From positions 17,560 to 71,837 of the forward strand of contig DIHK01000022.1 in NCBI GenBank assembly GCA_002420115.1: a stretch of DNA of 54,278 nucleotides. Direction: 5' to 3'. The notes beneath the pieces were generated by a model, which was not told the DNA's origin, searched no databases, and was given only the letters and a program-made list of their open reading frames with translations. Shown in pieces: positions 17,501-27,659 of this stretch. A program made the position numbers and the translations under genes. The stretch comes from Nitrospira sp. UBA5698 (lineage in GTDB: Bacteria > Nitrospirota > Nitrospiria > Nitrospirales > Nitrospiraceae). Position 1 is the first letter of the stretch. Each line of letters starts with the position of its first letter.

Positions 17501-19123
17501 ATGACGACTCGCCCGACGACTCTCGGTACATCACCTGCTTCTTCAGAACTGCCGTTGAGCTCCTCTGTATTGAACGGAGGCCACCCGTTGTTCTGGGTGC
17601 TTCTGGCGGCTGTGGCCACGATCCTCGGCTATCTCTATGCCGACAGTTTACGGTTCCTGGTCGACGCCTGGCTTGAGGATAACAACAGTCATGGTCCGTT
17701 CATCCCGCTGATCTCCCTGTACATGATATGGATGCGGCGGCATGGGCTTCAATCGGTCGACACATCCGGAACGTGGTGGGGGGTGCCGATTGTCGGGATC
17801 GGTTTGTTTGTGTACGTGGTGGGACAGTTTGCCGCGATGCATGCGATTGTCCATGTCTCGCTCTGGTTGGTCATCGTCGGGCTGCTGACGTGTGCGATCG
17901 GGCTCTCCGGGATACGCCAAATCGCCTTTCCGCTTTGCTACTTACTCGCGGCTATTCCACCACCCACCTTTCTCCAGTATGAACTGTCGAGCCGACTCCA
18001 GTTATGGTCCTCGGCCCTTGGAATCGGATTTCTTCAATCGATCGGGATCATGGCGCTTCGGGATGGGAATGTCATTGATCTGGGAAGGATTCAGCTACAA
18101 GTGGTGGAGGCGTGCAGTGGGCTCCGATATTTATTTCCGCTCACGACGCTGACGATTCTGGGAGCCTATCTCTATCGCGATACGCTCTGGAAACGGATCC
18201 TGCTTGTTCTCTCGAGTATCCCCATCTCGATCTTACTGAACGGCGTTCGAATCGGCGTCATCGGCGTTTTGGTCGAACACTACGGCTCAGGCGCAGCTGA
18301 GGGATTTACGCATTTCTTCGAGGGCTGGGTCATCTTTGTCGCGAGCCTGGGCTTGCTCTGTTTGGAAATGTGGCTGCTCGGAAAGGTCGGGTCCGGTCTC
18401 CCATCGCGTCCATTTTGGGAACTCATCGGATTGCCGGAGCCAAGGCCGGTATCCGGGCCATCGGTCAAGCGCCACACGCCAGTCGCATCGTTTGCCGTGG
18501 GGGTTGCTCTTCTGGTCCTCACGGTGCCCGTTGCGCCCTTGCTTGTCCAAGACGAGTTTCCCCAGCCGGTACGACAATCACTCCTGGAATTTCCGTTGAG
18601 ACTTGATGCCTGGGAGGGGGTCTCCGCTCCCATCGAGCGACAATATCTCGACGCACTGCAATTGGACGACTATCTCTTGGCTGATTACACGGCGACCGGT
18701 CAGCCGACCGTCAACGTGTATGTCGCCTACTACCTGTCTCCCAAGAAAGGGCGGTCTTCCCACTCGCCGAAGCAATGCATTCCGGGAGGGGGATGGGAGA
18801 TCACATCGTTCGCGCCTGTGGAGATGGATCGCGTAGCCGGCGGGGCACCCGGACGGGAAATCAATCGTGTGGTGATTCAAAAAGGCGGGCAGAAGCAGAT
18901 CGTGTATTACTGGTTCAAGCAGCGTGATCGATGGATCACGAGTGAATACTTGGTGAAGTTTTTCCTGTTCTGGGATTCGCTCACGCGACACCGTGCGGAT
19001 GGGGCGCTCATTCGTCTGACATCGTCCGTCCATGCGGGAGAAAGCGAGGCGGTGGCGGATCAGCGATTGCAGACGCTGGTCGGCCTCGTGACACCGTTAT
19101 TAGACCGGTATGTTCCGGACTGA
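17501..19123 (+). CDS. xrtD: Exosortase with fused EpsI domain (XrtD-like)
   Basis: This 540-residue inner-membrane protein has about eight helices followed by an extracytoplasmic C-terminal domain. The exosortase catalytic set is present: Cys205 in EACSGLRY, Arg250 in NGVRIG and His271 in FTHFFEGW. Residues about 330-540 form an EpsI domain with the HSPKQCIPGGGWEI signature (His421, Cys426). Exosortases with this fusion are classed as XrtD, whose substrates end in VPLPA-type signals. The VPIPA protein at 29506 fits that rule. The enzyme should cleave the sorting signal at the periplasmic face and pass the substrate to the surface. It has its own promoter (promoter 3) and opens a third EPS operon. 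Confidence 0.88.
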   Translation: MTTRPTTLGTSPASSELPLSSSVLNGGHPLFWVLLAAVATILGYLYADSLRFLVDAWLEDNNSHGPFIPLISLYMIWMRRHGLQSVDTSGTWWGVPIVGIGLFVYVVGQFAAMHAIVHVSLWLVIVGLLTCAIGLSGIRQIAFPLCYLLAAIPPPTFLQYELSSRLQLWSSALGIGFLQSIGIMALRDGNVIDLGRIQLQVVEACSGLRYLFPLTTLTILGAYLYRDTLWKRILLVLSSIPISILLNGVRIGVIGVLVEHYGSGAAEGFTHFFEGWVIFVASLGLLCLEMWLLGKVGSGLPSRPFWELIGLPEPRPVSGPSVKRHTPVASFAVGVALLVLTVPVAPLLVQDEFPQPVRQSLLEFPLRLDAWEGVSAPIERQYLDALQLDDYLLADYTATGQPTVNVYVAYYLSPKKGRSSHSPKQCIPGGGWEITSFAPVEMDRVAGGAPGREINRVVIQKGGQKQIVYYWFKQRDRWITSEYLVKFFLFWDSLTRHRADGALIRLTSSVHAGESEAVADQRLQTLVGLVTPLLDRYVPD

Positions 19124-19134
19124 GAGGCCGAGCA

Positions 19135-20763
19135 GTGGGCTCAACCTTGTTTTTTAGCTTCATGGGGTCCTTGATCATCTGTATCGCGTTGATCCCGACC
19201 TTGTCGGCATCGGCCTGGCGGCTCCAGTTTATCGATGTGCCGCGTGAGCGACATGCCCACCGTGAGCCCGTCGCGAAGATCGGTGGAATCGCCTTTGCCA
19301 TCGCCACGTTCGGCGCGGTTCTCATGTGGGCTCCGAAGAATCAACTCATTGTATCCAGCTTGCTTGGCGGAGCCGTGATCTTAGGCTTCGGGATCTGGGA
19401 TGATCGGGTTGGGCTGAGTTACCAGATGAAGTTTGTGGGACAAATCATGGCCGCGGTCGTGGCCGTTTGGTTTGCCGGCGTGCGTGTCAATTCTCTGCCG
19501 TTCTTGGACGACGTGCTCCTCCCCGGCTGGATCTCCGTGCCCCTCACCTTGATGGTGATCGTCGGGGTTACGAATGCCGTGAATCTCTCCGATGGGCTCG
19601 ACGGTTTGGCGGGTGGGTTGTCGCTGCTCAGTTTTGCGGGGATTGCTTATTTGGCGTTCCAAGCCAACGAATCCTTATTGGCTCTCCTCATGGTATCGAT
19701 CCTGGGAGGCCTGTTGGGGTTTCTCAGGTTCAATACCTATCCAGCTAGAATTTTTATGGGCGACGCCGGTAGTCAATTCCTTGGGCACTACTTGGCCGTG
19801 GCTGCCATTCTCTTGACCGACGCCACCCGAACGGCCTATAGCCCGTTGTTGGCCCTCTTTCTATGGGGCGTCCCGTTATTGGACACGGCCGGTGTCATGA
19901 TTCATCGATATCTTCAGGGGCGATCGCCGTTCATCGGTGATCGAAGTCATGTTCATCACAGATTGCTTGCCTCCGGACTGTCGCATGGACAGGCTGTCAC
20001 CCTAATCTATGCCGTTCATGCCCTCATGGTAGGCTGCGCCTATGTGCTGCGCTGGCAGCCGGAATGGCTGTTAGTCGCCGTCTACCTTGTGTTTGTCCTG
20101 GGACTACTCAGCGTGTTTATGCGAATCCCAAAGCTCCCGTCCGTGCTCCAACCCCAGGTGTCGTCCGTTCCTCGACCGGCAGTTCAAGGAGGAGGCGATC
20201 GCTGGATGATCGGCGAGGTCTCACTCACCGTTTTGTATCTTGCCATTCCCTTGTATCTGGTCGGGGCCATTGCGGCGCCACGTGAGATTCCAGTCGATGC
20301 TGGAATGATCGCCGGTGCACTGACGGTGGCGGTGATCGGTTCATTCTTTCTGCCCTCGGCAGCGCCCTGGGCCGTACGCGCTGCGCTGTATATCGGCAGC
20401 ACATGCCTGATGTACTACAGCGATGTCTTCCCGCGAGACATGATGATTCGAGATCTGAGTCTCATCAATATCGGCGTCGCGTTGCTCGCATTGCTGGTCA
20501 TTCTTGCGATTCACGTAGTCGGGGAGGAGCAGTTTCAGACTACCCCGCTTGATTACCTCATCATCCTGGTCGCCGGGGTCATGCCGTTTCTTCCCGGGAT
20601 GACGGTCGGCGATGTTCCGATGGGTCTGTTGACGGCGAAGTTAATCGTACTGTTTTTTTCGTTCGAATTGCTGCTCAACCTACGGTCTTCGGCCGTCGTG
20701 CGACTCGGCGTGGTCTCGCTCGTGATGCTGGCGGGGGTGATGGTTCGTGCGTGGTGGTTGTAG
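19135..20763 (+). CDS. WecA/MraY-family undecaprenyl-phosphate sugar-1-phosphate transferase with C-terminal membrane extension
   Basis: The 542-residue product starts at a GTG with GAGAGG upstream. The glycosyltransferase 4 (polyprenyl-phosphate) family motifs are present: GIWDDRVGLS, NAVNLSDGLDGLAGG, FMGDAGSQF and HVHHRL. The enzyme should load the first sugar phosphate onto undecaprenyl phosphate and so initiate the repeat unit. WecA proteins usually have about 350-370 residues; here about 170 extra residues with several more membrane helices follow residue 350, a form often seen in exosortase/EPS loci. The 3' end lies 20 bp before the PrsT gene. Confidence 0.88.
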   Translation: MGSTLFFSFMGSLIICIALIPTLSASAWRLQFIDVPRERHAHREPVAKIGGIAFAIATFGAVLMWAPKNQLIVSSLLGGAVILGFGIWDDRVGLSYQMKFVGQIMAAVVAVWFAGVRVNSLPFLDDVLLPGWISVPLTLMVIVGVTNAVNLSDGLDGLAGGLSLLSFAGIAYLAFQANESLLALLMVSILGGLLGFLRFNTYPARIFMGDAGSQFLGHYLAVAAILLTDATRTAYSPLLALFLWGVPLLDTAGVMIHRYLQGRSPFIGDRSHVHHRLLASGLSHGQAVTLIYAVHALMVGCAYVLRWQPEWLLVAVYLVFVLGLLSVFMRIPKLPSVLQPQVSSVPRPAVQGGGDRWMIGEVSLTVLYLAIPLYLVGAIAAPREIPVDAGMIAGALTVAVIGSFFLPSAAPWAVRAALYIGSTCLMYYSDVFPRDMMIRDLSLINIGVALLALLVILAIHVVGEEQFQTTPLDYLIILVAGVMPFLPGMTVGDVPMGLLTAKLIVLFFSFELLLNLRSSAVVRLGVVSLVMLAGVMVRAWWL

Positions 20764-20783
20764 GGGGAAAGAGGAGAACGGAA

Positions 20784-23171
20784 ATGAAGTCATTGAGTGT
20801 ATTCGGACTGGTCCTTGTTTTGGCGGTCGGGTTAGTCGCTTGTGGTGGTGCGGAAGATCGCAAAGCCAAATATCTGCTGAAGGCGCAGGAATACTTCCAC
20901 GAAGGCAATTTTCCTAAAGCCAGAATTGCGCTGAGAAATGTCCTCCAGATCGATCCCAAGGATGCCGACGCCTACTTTCTCTATGCGCAAGTGGAAGAGA
21001 AGGAGCAAAACTGGCGCAATGCGTTTGCCGCCTATCAACAGGTCGTCGAGCTCAGCCCTGATCACGACCGTGGCCAGGTGAAGTTGGCGAAGTACTACCT
21101 CGAGGTGCGGGAGTTGGAGCAAGCCAAGAAGATCACGGATCGATTATTGGCACGACATCCGGATCATGTTCCGGCGCAAGCCATCAAGATTGCCACGCTG
21201 GCGCTTTCCGACCATGCGAAAGAGGCGATCAACCAGGCGGAGAAGCTGATCGCCGATGCGCCTACCGAGGTGGATGCGGCACTGCTCATCGCCGGGCTCT
21301 ACAGCTCGGTCCAAAGAACAGGAGAGGCGACGCCGTTTCTGCGTCGAGCGTTGGAGGTCCATCCGGACAATCTTGAATTGCTGGATGTGTTGGCGACCAC
21401 GCTGATCAAGCAGGGGCAAAAGACGGAGGCTGAAACAACGCTCGCAAAAATCGCCGCGCTGGAGCCGACGGTATTCACTCACCAGTTGCGCCAAGTCTCG
21501 TTCTATGATGGACAACAGCAATATGAAAAAGCGGAATCGATCTTACGGGACGCGATTCGAACCGAACCGGACAATGAGAAGCGCTGGTTGTCACTAGCCG
21601 AGTATCTCGGGAAACGTCGCGGCATCGAGCAGGGTGAAACGGTGCTACAACAGGCGCGTAAAGAGCTTCCAAACAACGGGAAAATTTGGTTGGCGCTGGG
21701 CGGCCTCTATGAATCGACCAAGCGGGTTGAAAGGGCGCGAGAACTGTATCGTGAGATGGAGACGGCCTTCTCCGGAAAACCGGAGGCCTCAGAGGCACAG
21801 GTGAAGCTGGCAGTTCTCGACTGGGCCGAAGGAAAAGTCGAGGAGGCCGAGCAAAAAGTACAAGCCGTGCTCAAGGACAACTCACGGTCGAGCGACGCCC
21901 TCATGCTTCGAGGCAAAATCGCGCTCCAGCGAGGAAATGGGAAGGATGCGATTCTCGACTTTCGTTCCATACTCAAAGATCAGCCGGAACTCGTGGAGGG
22001 CTATGTCCTCTTGGCCCGTGCGCATCTGCTGGCAGGCGAACCGACGCTGGCTCGGGAAAGCCTGGATAAAGCTCTCGCTTTGAAGCCGACACTGATGGAG
22101 GCCCAGATCTTGCTGGCCGGACTTGATGCGACGGCCGGGCAATTCAAGGAGGCGAAGCAACGGCTGGATCCGCTACTCGCAAAGAATCCTGGTAATGTCG
22201 CGCTCCTCGGCATGCTGTTTCAGTTGCAGCTGCAGGAGAAGGATTGGAATAAGAGCCAGGAGACTCTCCAGCAGTTGCGCAAAGCCGGGGCCAACGAGGC
22301 TCTCGCGAGTTTGGCGGAAGGTCATGTGGCCCTGGCCCAACAGAAGTGGGATGCAGCCGAGGGTGCTTATAGCAAAGCCGCCCGCCAGCGGCCGGAAGCG
22401 GCGGAGCCGCTCCTTGCGCTTGTGCAACTGGACCTCAGGCGTGGACATATGCCGCAGGCGCAGCAGCGTCTGGAATCGTTACTAGCCAAATTCCCAGAGC
22501 ATCCCTATGCTGCCGGCTTTCTCGGCGAACTCTTGCTGACGAAAGGGGAGCAGAACGCAGCGGTTTCTCATTTGGAAACAGCCGTCCGTGTCAACCCTAA
22601 GTGGACGACCCCCTGGATCCACCTCGCCCGACTTCACCAGACACAACAGCGGACGGCGGAAGGCGATGCGGTGCTGCGGAAGGGACTGGAGAGGAATCCT
22701 GAGAATGAACAGTTGCGTCTCTTGCTGGCGATGAGTCTCTCGTCGCAAAAGCAGCATGACGAGGCGATTGATCATTATGAGCTGGTCTTGAAACGTGCTC
22801 CCACGTCGCTTGTTGCGGCCAACAATCTAGCGGCGGCTTTGGTCGACCATAAAGGTGATCCACGGAGCCTTCAGCGGGCGTTGGAACTGAGTCGTCGATT
22901 TGAAGCCGAGAAAGCGAATCCCTATTTGCTCGACACGCTGGGATGGGCGCACCATAAGCTCGGTCATGAGGTCGATGCGGTGAGGGTGTTGCAGCAAGCA
23001 ACGGCGATGGCGCCGGACCACCCAATTTTGAATTATCACCTAGGGGCCGCCTATGTAAAAGCCGGGCGGCGGCCGGACGCCATCACCCATCTGAAGAAAG
23101 CGGTAGCTGCCGGCACCCCGTTCGAGGGGTTGGACGAGGCGAAGACACTGCTTGGACAAGTGGCGGGATGA
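20784..23171 (+). CDS. prsT: TPR-repeat lipoprotein of exosortase systems (PrsT-type)
   Basis: The ATG at 20784 follows GAGGAG; the longer frame from 20751 has no support. The 795-residue product has a lipoprotein signal (LVACG) and then consists almost wholly of tetratricopeptide repeats. Length and context match the PEP-CTERM-system TPR protein PrsT. It is probably anchored at the inner leaflet of the outer membrane and serves as a scaffold for EPS export or exosortase-linked secretion. Its stop overlaps the next start by ATGA. Confidence 0.85.
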   Translation: MKSLSVFGLVLVLAVGLVACGGAEDRKAKYLLKAQEYFHEGNFPKARIALRNVLQIDPKDADAYFLYAQVEEKEQNWRNAFAAYQQVVELSPDHDRGQVKLAKYYLEVRELEQAKKITDRLLARHPDHVPAQAIKIATLALSDHAKEAINQAEKLIADAPTEVDAALLIAGLYSSVQRTGEATPFLRRALEVHPDNLELLDVLATTLIKQGQKTEAETTLAKIAALEPTVFTHQLRQVSFYDGQQQYEKAESILRDAIRTEPDNEKRWLSLAEYLGKRRGIEQGETVLQQARKELPNNGKIWLALGGLYESTKRVERARELYREMETAFSGKPEASEAQVKLAVLDWAEGKVEEAEQKVQAVLKDNSRSSDALMLRGKIALQRGNGKDAILDFRSILKDQPELVEGYVLLARAHLLAGEPTLARESLDKALALKPTLMEAQILLAGLDATAGQFKEAKQRLDPLLAKNPGNVALLGMLFQLQLQEKDWNKSQETLQQLRKAGANEALASLAEGHVALAQQKWDAAEGAYSKAARQRPEAAEPLLALVQLDLRRGHMPQAQQRLESLLAKFPEHPYAAGFLGELLLTKGEQNAAVSHLETAVRVNPKWTTPWIHLARLHQTQQRTAEGDAVLRKGLERNPENEQLRLLLAMSLSSQKQHDEAIDHYELVLKRAPTSLVAANNLAAALVDHKGDPRSLQRALELSRRFEAEKANPYLLDTLGWAHHKLGHEVDAVRVLQQATAMAPDHPILNYHLGAAYVKAGRRPDAITHLKKAVAAGTPFEGLDEAKTLLGQVAG

Positions 23172-23770
23172 GCATGATCGTACCAAGCTGGAGCAGATGT
23201 CGAGCAATTGTCGTGCTCGCGTGCATCGGTCTTTTGTGGGTCGACCATGCGCGTGACCTCTGGGCCGAGCCTGTGAATGCCGAGCCAACGTACCTGCTCG
23301 GACCCGAAGATGTGATCAAGGTCGCGGTGTGGAAAGATGAACAGCTCACACAGGAAATGGTCGTTCGACCTGACGGGATGATCTCCTTTCCCTTGATCGG
23401 CGAGGTGGCGGCGTCAGGACGGACGGTTGAAGATATCCGGATCGAGATCACCACGCGGCTTACGAAGTACTTGCCGACTCCACATGTCACGGTGACCGTC
23501 TTGAAGGTGCAGAGCTACCGCATCTATGTGTTGGGCCGAGTGAACAAACCGGGGGAGTACCAGGCAGGCCACCATACGGATGTGCTGCAGGCCCTGAGCA
23601 TGGCCGGTGGACTCACGCCCTATGCGGCGGAGAATGACATCAAGATCATTCGTCGACGGGGAGGAATGGAAGAAATCGTCTTTCCGTTCCGTTATGGTGA
23701 CGCACGAAAAGGGAAAGACCTTGAGCAGAACATCGTGCTTCAGCGTGGCGACGTGGTGATGGTGCCTTGA
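23168..23770 (+). CDS. Polysaccharide export protein (Wza/KpsD-type, exosortase-system associated)
   Basis: The 200-residue product has an N-terminal signal or anchor followed by a Poly_export domain (YLLGPEDVIKVAVWKDEQL, VVRPDGMISFPLIGEV) and one SLBB domain (YRIYVLGRVNKPGEY). It is much shorter than E. coli Wza (about 380 residues) and lacks its C-terminal membrane-spanning helix, as is normal for the exosortase-associated group. A clear lipobox is not seen. It should form part of the periplasmic or outer-membrane EPS channel together with the barrel protein downstream. Confidence 0.87.
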   Translation: MSMIVPSWSRCRAIVVLACIGLLWVDHARDLWAEPVNAEPTYLLGPEDVIKVAVWKDEQLTQEMVVRPDGMISFPLIGEVAASGRTVEDIRIEITTRLTKYLPTPHVTVTVLKVQSYRIYVLGRVNKPGEYQAGHHTDVLQALSMAGGLTPYAAENDIKIIRRRGGMEEIVFPFRYGDARKGKDLEQNIVLQRGDVVMVP

Positions 23771-23796
23771 CAGGATGGGAGAGTCGAGGGCCGATT

Positions 23797-25014
23797 GTGA
23801 TCCCGCGCTCCGATGGAAGCTACACGTCTTGGGTTCTACGGTCGGCTCTCTGCGGGGCACTGATGGTTTCGATGTTCGATGGGATAGGAGACACGCTGGC
23901 AGCAGAATGGTCAGCGGTCCCATCCTTGAGTGTTAAGGGGATCTACAACAGTAACTTGCTCCTGCGTGACGGAAACAATGAAGTATGGGGGAATTGGGTG
24001 ACACCGGCCCTTCGATTCAAAGGTGCGACGGAGTCACTGTCCGTCGAAACTGAGGGGCGGGCGGATTTCGTCCATTATTTTGGTGATCAAGATCGATCCT
24101 TTACCAATTACTACTTTCCCCTGAGGACGTCGTATCGAACAGATCGGCACATCTTGGGGTTTGAAGGCGGGTTTACCAACGATAACACCCTACGAGGAGA
24201 GTTGGAGACCACGGGACTCGTGCTGTTTTTTACACAACGGAACATGTGGACCGCCAACCCGAGCTGGAAAGTCGGCCTTACCGAGAAGCTGTCGTGGCAG
24301 AGCGGGTACAATTTCGCGGATGCCAGTTATCAGGACGGGCAGCGTCTGGGACTCTTCGATTACCAGGTCCATGGCGGGTCAAGCGGACCGATCTATCACC
24401 TGAGCGAGTTGGATCAGGTGCAGCTGACCGGTGACTACACGATGGTGCGTATTCCAGTCGTCGGGTTGGAGACGACCTACTATGGTGCGCAGGCGACTTG
24501 GACCCATGACTTCGGGGATCATTGGATCGGCTCGGTGGGGGGTGGGGGACGACTGGTCAACTCGGAATTGGAGCTTTCGGGTGCCGGGGCTGTGAGCAGC
24601 CAGGACGTGGTGTGGATCTACAACGCGTCGTTGAGTAAGCAATTGGAGCAAACCACGATTCGGGTCGACGGAAGTCGATCGATCAATCCGAGCGGCTTCG
24701 GGCGACTACTCAAGACCGATCGCGTCGGGGGATCCGTCCATCACCGCCTGAGCGAGACCCTTTCGGCCTCACTGACGGGAGGCCTCTATTTTGTGTCGGC
24801 CATCGCCACGGATTCAGCCAATCGTTCCTTCCCGAGCACGCGATTCCTTTCCGTCAGTCCGAGCGTCTCGTGGAATGTTGCCGAATCCTGGACCGTGGAG
24901 GCCACGTACACGTTTGCGGAACGAACGGTTGATGAACTTAACCAGCACAATGGAGCGCATTCGATGTTTCTCGTGCTCCGCTATGAAGGACTCAAATGGG
25001 CAGTGTCACGGTAA
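23797..25014 (+). CDS. Exosortase-system outer-membrane beta-barrel protein
   Basis: The mature part of this protein of about 405 residues consists of alternating aromatic-rich strands typical of an outer-membrane barrel. It resembles the uncharacterised outer-membrane proteins found with exosortase EPS genes. A signal peptide ends near LAAEW. The start is uncertain: TTG 23767 overlaps the previous stop, but the GTG at 23797 has GAGGG at a good distance and gives a better signal peptide. It ends 19 bp inside the next gene. It probably supplies the outer-membrane exit for the polysaccharide. Confidence 0.75.
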   Translation: MIPRSDGSYTSWVLRSALCGALMVSMFDGIGDTLAAEWSAVPSLSVKGIYNSNLLLRDGNNEVWGNWVTPALRFKGATESLSVETEGRADFVHYFGDQDRSFTNYYFPLRTSYRTDRHILGFEGGFTNDNTLRGELETTGLVLFFTQRNMWTANPSWKVGLTEKLSWQSGYNFADASYQDGQRLGLFDYQVHGGSSGPIYHLSELDQVQLTGDYTMVRIPVVGLETTYYGAQATWTHDFGDHWIGSVGGGGRLVNSELELSGAGAVSSQDVVWIYNASLSKQLEQTTIRVDGSRSINPSGFGRLLKTDRVGGSVHHRLSETLSASLTGGLYFVSAIATDSANRSFPSTRFLSVSPSVSWNVAESWTVEATYTFAERTVDELNQHNGAHSMFLVLRYEGLKWAVSR

Positions 25015-26786
25015 CGAGTGATCAGCGACAATCCGGCCGATTGACGACGAGCGTTCAGGCGCGGACCGTCACGGAGTATGTGGCGTTGCTGCGCCGTCGC
25101 CGCCGGCTGATTGTGGTCACTGGGGCACTGTTGCTGGGTGCGAGTGCCGCGTTGGCTTTCCTCTGGCCGGCCGTGTATCGCTCAACTGCCACGATCCTGA
25201 TCGAAGAGCAAGAAATTCCCCCGGATCTTGTGCGATCGGCCATCGCGACCTATGTCGATCAACGTATCGAGACGATCAAGCAACAAGTGCTCAGTCGATC
25301 GACGCTCTGGCGTATGGTGGATCAATACGACCTGTACAAAAGCCTTCGCCGGCGAAGTTCCACGGAGGAAGTGCTGGAGAGGTTTACGAAAGATATTCAG
25401 ATCGAGGTCATGAACGTCAAGGTCATCGATAAGCGATCCCAGAACCCGACGCAAGCTACCATCGCGTTCACCCTGGCGTATGATGGTGAGGCAGCGGGTA
25501 TAGCTCAAAAGGTCGCCAACGAACTGACGAGTCTGTTTCTGAGTGAAAATTTGAAGACCCGTGAGCGACATGCCCAAGAAACCACGTCGTTCCTGAAACA
25601 GGAATCGGAAAACCTATCTCGACACATCAAAGAATTGGAAGAGAAGCTTGCGAAGGTCAAGCAGCGGGCAGGTGGGGCGTTACCGGAGCTCGTGCAACTC
25701 AATATGTCCTTGATGAATCAGGCTCAGCGGGAGCTGAGTGACGCTGACCGTGATATCAGAAGCTTGCGCGAACGCAAGACCTACCTGGAGGGCGAGCTCG
25801 CAACCTTGAAACCGCATACTCCGATCATCAGTGCCAGCGGGGAGCGGCTGTTGGATGTTGACGAGCGACTGAAAGCCTTGCGAGCTCAGTCTGCCAGTCT
25901 CACGGCATACGTGAAACCTGATCATCCCGACCTGATTAAGATGAAACAGGAACTGTCTTCGCTCGAAAAGGAAACCGGCGTCTCGGACGGCCGCGATGAG
26001 TTGTCGAAACGGCTCATGGCGGAACGAGCCCTGTTGGATGACCTTCGCGGGCGTATGCATGATGCCCATCCTGACGTGATCCGGGCTCAAGAAGTTGTGG
26101 CTTCTCTTGAGCGGGAATTACAGGCCGCAACCGATCGCGCCGCCGCCCCGGTGCATATCAAGCCGGAGAATCCCGCGTACATCAATATTGAGTCGCAGCT
26201 GGCGTCCACTACGGCGTCGTTGCAATCGCTCGAAGCGGCGCGTGTCGAATTGAAACGCCGTATGACCGAATACGCCAAACGTTTGGAAACGACGCCGACG
26301 ATCGAGCCTGAATATCTGGATTTGATTCGAGATCGTGAAAATTCTGTGCGCAAGCATCAGGAAATTACCTCTCGAATGATGGAGGCGCAGGTCTCCGCCG
26401 AGCTCGAAGTTCAACGGAAGGGCGAGCGCTTCTCGTTGATCAATCCACCGGAGCTGCCTGAGAAACCCAGTCAGCCAAACCGCCCGGCGATTCTGCTGCT
26501 TGGTGCCATGTTTGCGCTCTTTGGGGGAGTAGGGCTCGGTGTCGTCGCCGACCATGTCGACGGCAAAATCTATACGCGGGACCAGCTGTCCCACGCCATG
26601 CGCAATGTTCCCATTGTGGCGGTTCCCTACCTGCCGTCGGATCGGGAGATGGCCGCTCTTTCTCGTCGTCGCGTGGCGGTCAGCCTCTCCGCGCTTGGGG
26701 CGATGGTCGTCGTGGCGCTCATTCTCCATCTCGCATGGAGGCCACTGGATGTGGTGTGGTATACGATCCTCAGAAAAATCGGCTGA
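24996..26786 (+). CDS. Wzz-like polysaccharide chain-length determinant protein (exosortase-system type)
   Basis: This 596-residue protein has a first membrane helix at about residues 38-58, a long periplasmic region with coiled-coil (about 180-400), and a second membrane helix near 500. The Wzz domain precedes the coiled-coil. A conserved proline-rich motif, PELPEKPSQPNRP, stands just before the second helix. A short cytoplasmic part and a further hydrophobic segment end the protein. It should control polymer length and work with the separate kinase encoded next, as in EpsF/EpsG-type systems. No kinase domain is fused. Confidence 0.87.
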   Translation: MGSVTVTSDQRQSGRLTTSVQARTVTEYVALLRRRRRLIVVTGALLLGASAALAFLWPAVYRSTATILIEEQEIPPDLVRSAIATYVDQRIETIKQQVLSRSTLWRMVDQYDLYKSLRRRSSTEEVLERFTKDIQIEVMNVKVIDKRSQNPTQATIAFTLAYDGEAAGIAQKVANELTSLFLSENLKTRERHAQETTSFLKQESENLSRHIKELEEKLAKVKQRAGGALPELVQLNMSLMNQAQRELSDADRDIRSLRERKTYLEGELATLKPHTPIISASGERLLDVDERLKALRAQSASLTAYVKPDHPDLIKMKQELSSLEKETGVSDGRDELSKRLMAERALLDDLRGRMHDAHPDVIRAQEVVASLERELQAATDRAAAPVHIKPENPAYINIESQLASTTASLQSLEAARVELKRRMTEYAKRLETTPTIEPEYLDLIRDRENSVRKHQEITSRMMEAQVSAELEVQRKGERFSLINPPELPEKPSQPNRPAILLLGAMFALFGGVGLGVVADHVDGKIYTRDQLSHAMRNVPIVAVPYLPSDREMAALSRRRVAVSLSALGAMVVVALILHLAWRPLDVVWYTILRKIG

Positions 26787-26815
26787 CCCGAATATAACGA
26801 AACGGCAAACCTCCA

Positions 26816-27649
26816 ATGGAATATCTTCAGCAGGCCCAAGAACGGTTGAGACAGCAACTCGGTCCTTCCGGTGCCGAACCGCGTCGATTGGTGGGAGACT
26901 CACGACGACCAAGTCCTCCGATCGTGTATACCGCCACGAGGACGATCGCGCTTTCCCCTGATGTGATGCGGGAACAACGCTTGATCGCCGGCTTTGATCA
27001 AGGCCCGTTTGTCGATGCCTATCGCATGGTCCGGGCGCAGGTGTTGCAGCAGTACCGTCAGAAAGGGTGGAATGTCATTGGGGTCTCCAGTGCCTCAGAT
27101 GAAGAAGGAAAAACATTGACGGCGGTTAATCTGTCGCTCTCACTCGCCATGGATCTGGCTCATACCGTGCTCTTGGTCGATGCCGACTTACTGCGACCGT
27201 CGGTCCACCGCGTCTTCGGGATGGACGCCGTCTCGGGATTGTCCGAGCATCTGCTTGATGAGGCGCCGCTCGCGCCACTGCTGATTCATCCCGGTATCGG
27301 TCGGTTCGTCTTCCTTCCTGGAGGACGGTCAATCAAGAATTCAGCGGAGGCGCTCGTGTCGCCGAGAATGACGGGCTTAGTCCAGGAATTGAAGCATCGC
27401 TATCCCGCCCGTCTTGTGGTCTTCGATCTTCCCCCGATTCTATCACGCGCCGACATGCTCGGATTTGCGCCTCACCTGGATGCCTTGCTGCTCGTCGTGG
27501 AGGAAGGTCGCACCGCTGTGGCTGAGGTTACACGGGCCATGGACGTTCTGAAGGGCAGCGTCCCCATCCTCGGCGGTGTGTTGAATAAGTCCGGACGCGC
27601 CATGTTGACCCTGCGACAAGGGCGAACACTGATCAACGCAGATCGCTAG
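26816..27649 (+). CDS. CpsD/CapB-like tyrosine autokinase of the EPS system
   Basis: This 277-residue P-loop ATPase carries SASDEEGKT (92-100; Lys99) as Walker A, VLLVDADLLRPS as Walker A', and LVVFDLPPIL as Walker B. It matches the cytoplasmic kinase partner of Wzz-like proteins. The Walker A lacks the usual glycine-rich PGEGKS form, with two acidic residues instead. The C-terminus ends without the tyrosine cluster of canonical BY-kinases, so autophosphorylation may be altered or absent. It lies 29 bp after the chain-length gene. Confidence 0.82.
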   Translation: MEYLQQAQERLRQQLGPSGAEPRRLVGDSRRPSPPIVYTATRTIALSPDVMREQRLIAGFDQGPFVDAYRMVRAQVLQQYRQKGWNVIGVSSASDEEGKTLTAVNLSLSLAMDLAHTVLLVDADLLRPSVHRVFGMDAVSGLSEHLLDEAPLAPLLIHPGIGRFVFLPGGRSIKNSAEALVSPRMTGLVQELKHRYPARLVVFDLPPILSRADMLGFAPHLDALLLVVEEGRTAVAEVTRAMDVLKGSVPILGGVLNKSGRAMLTLRQGRTLINADR

Positions 27650-27659
27650 GTGGAGACTG

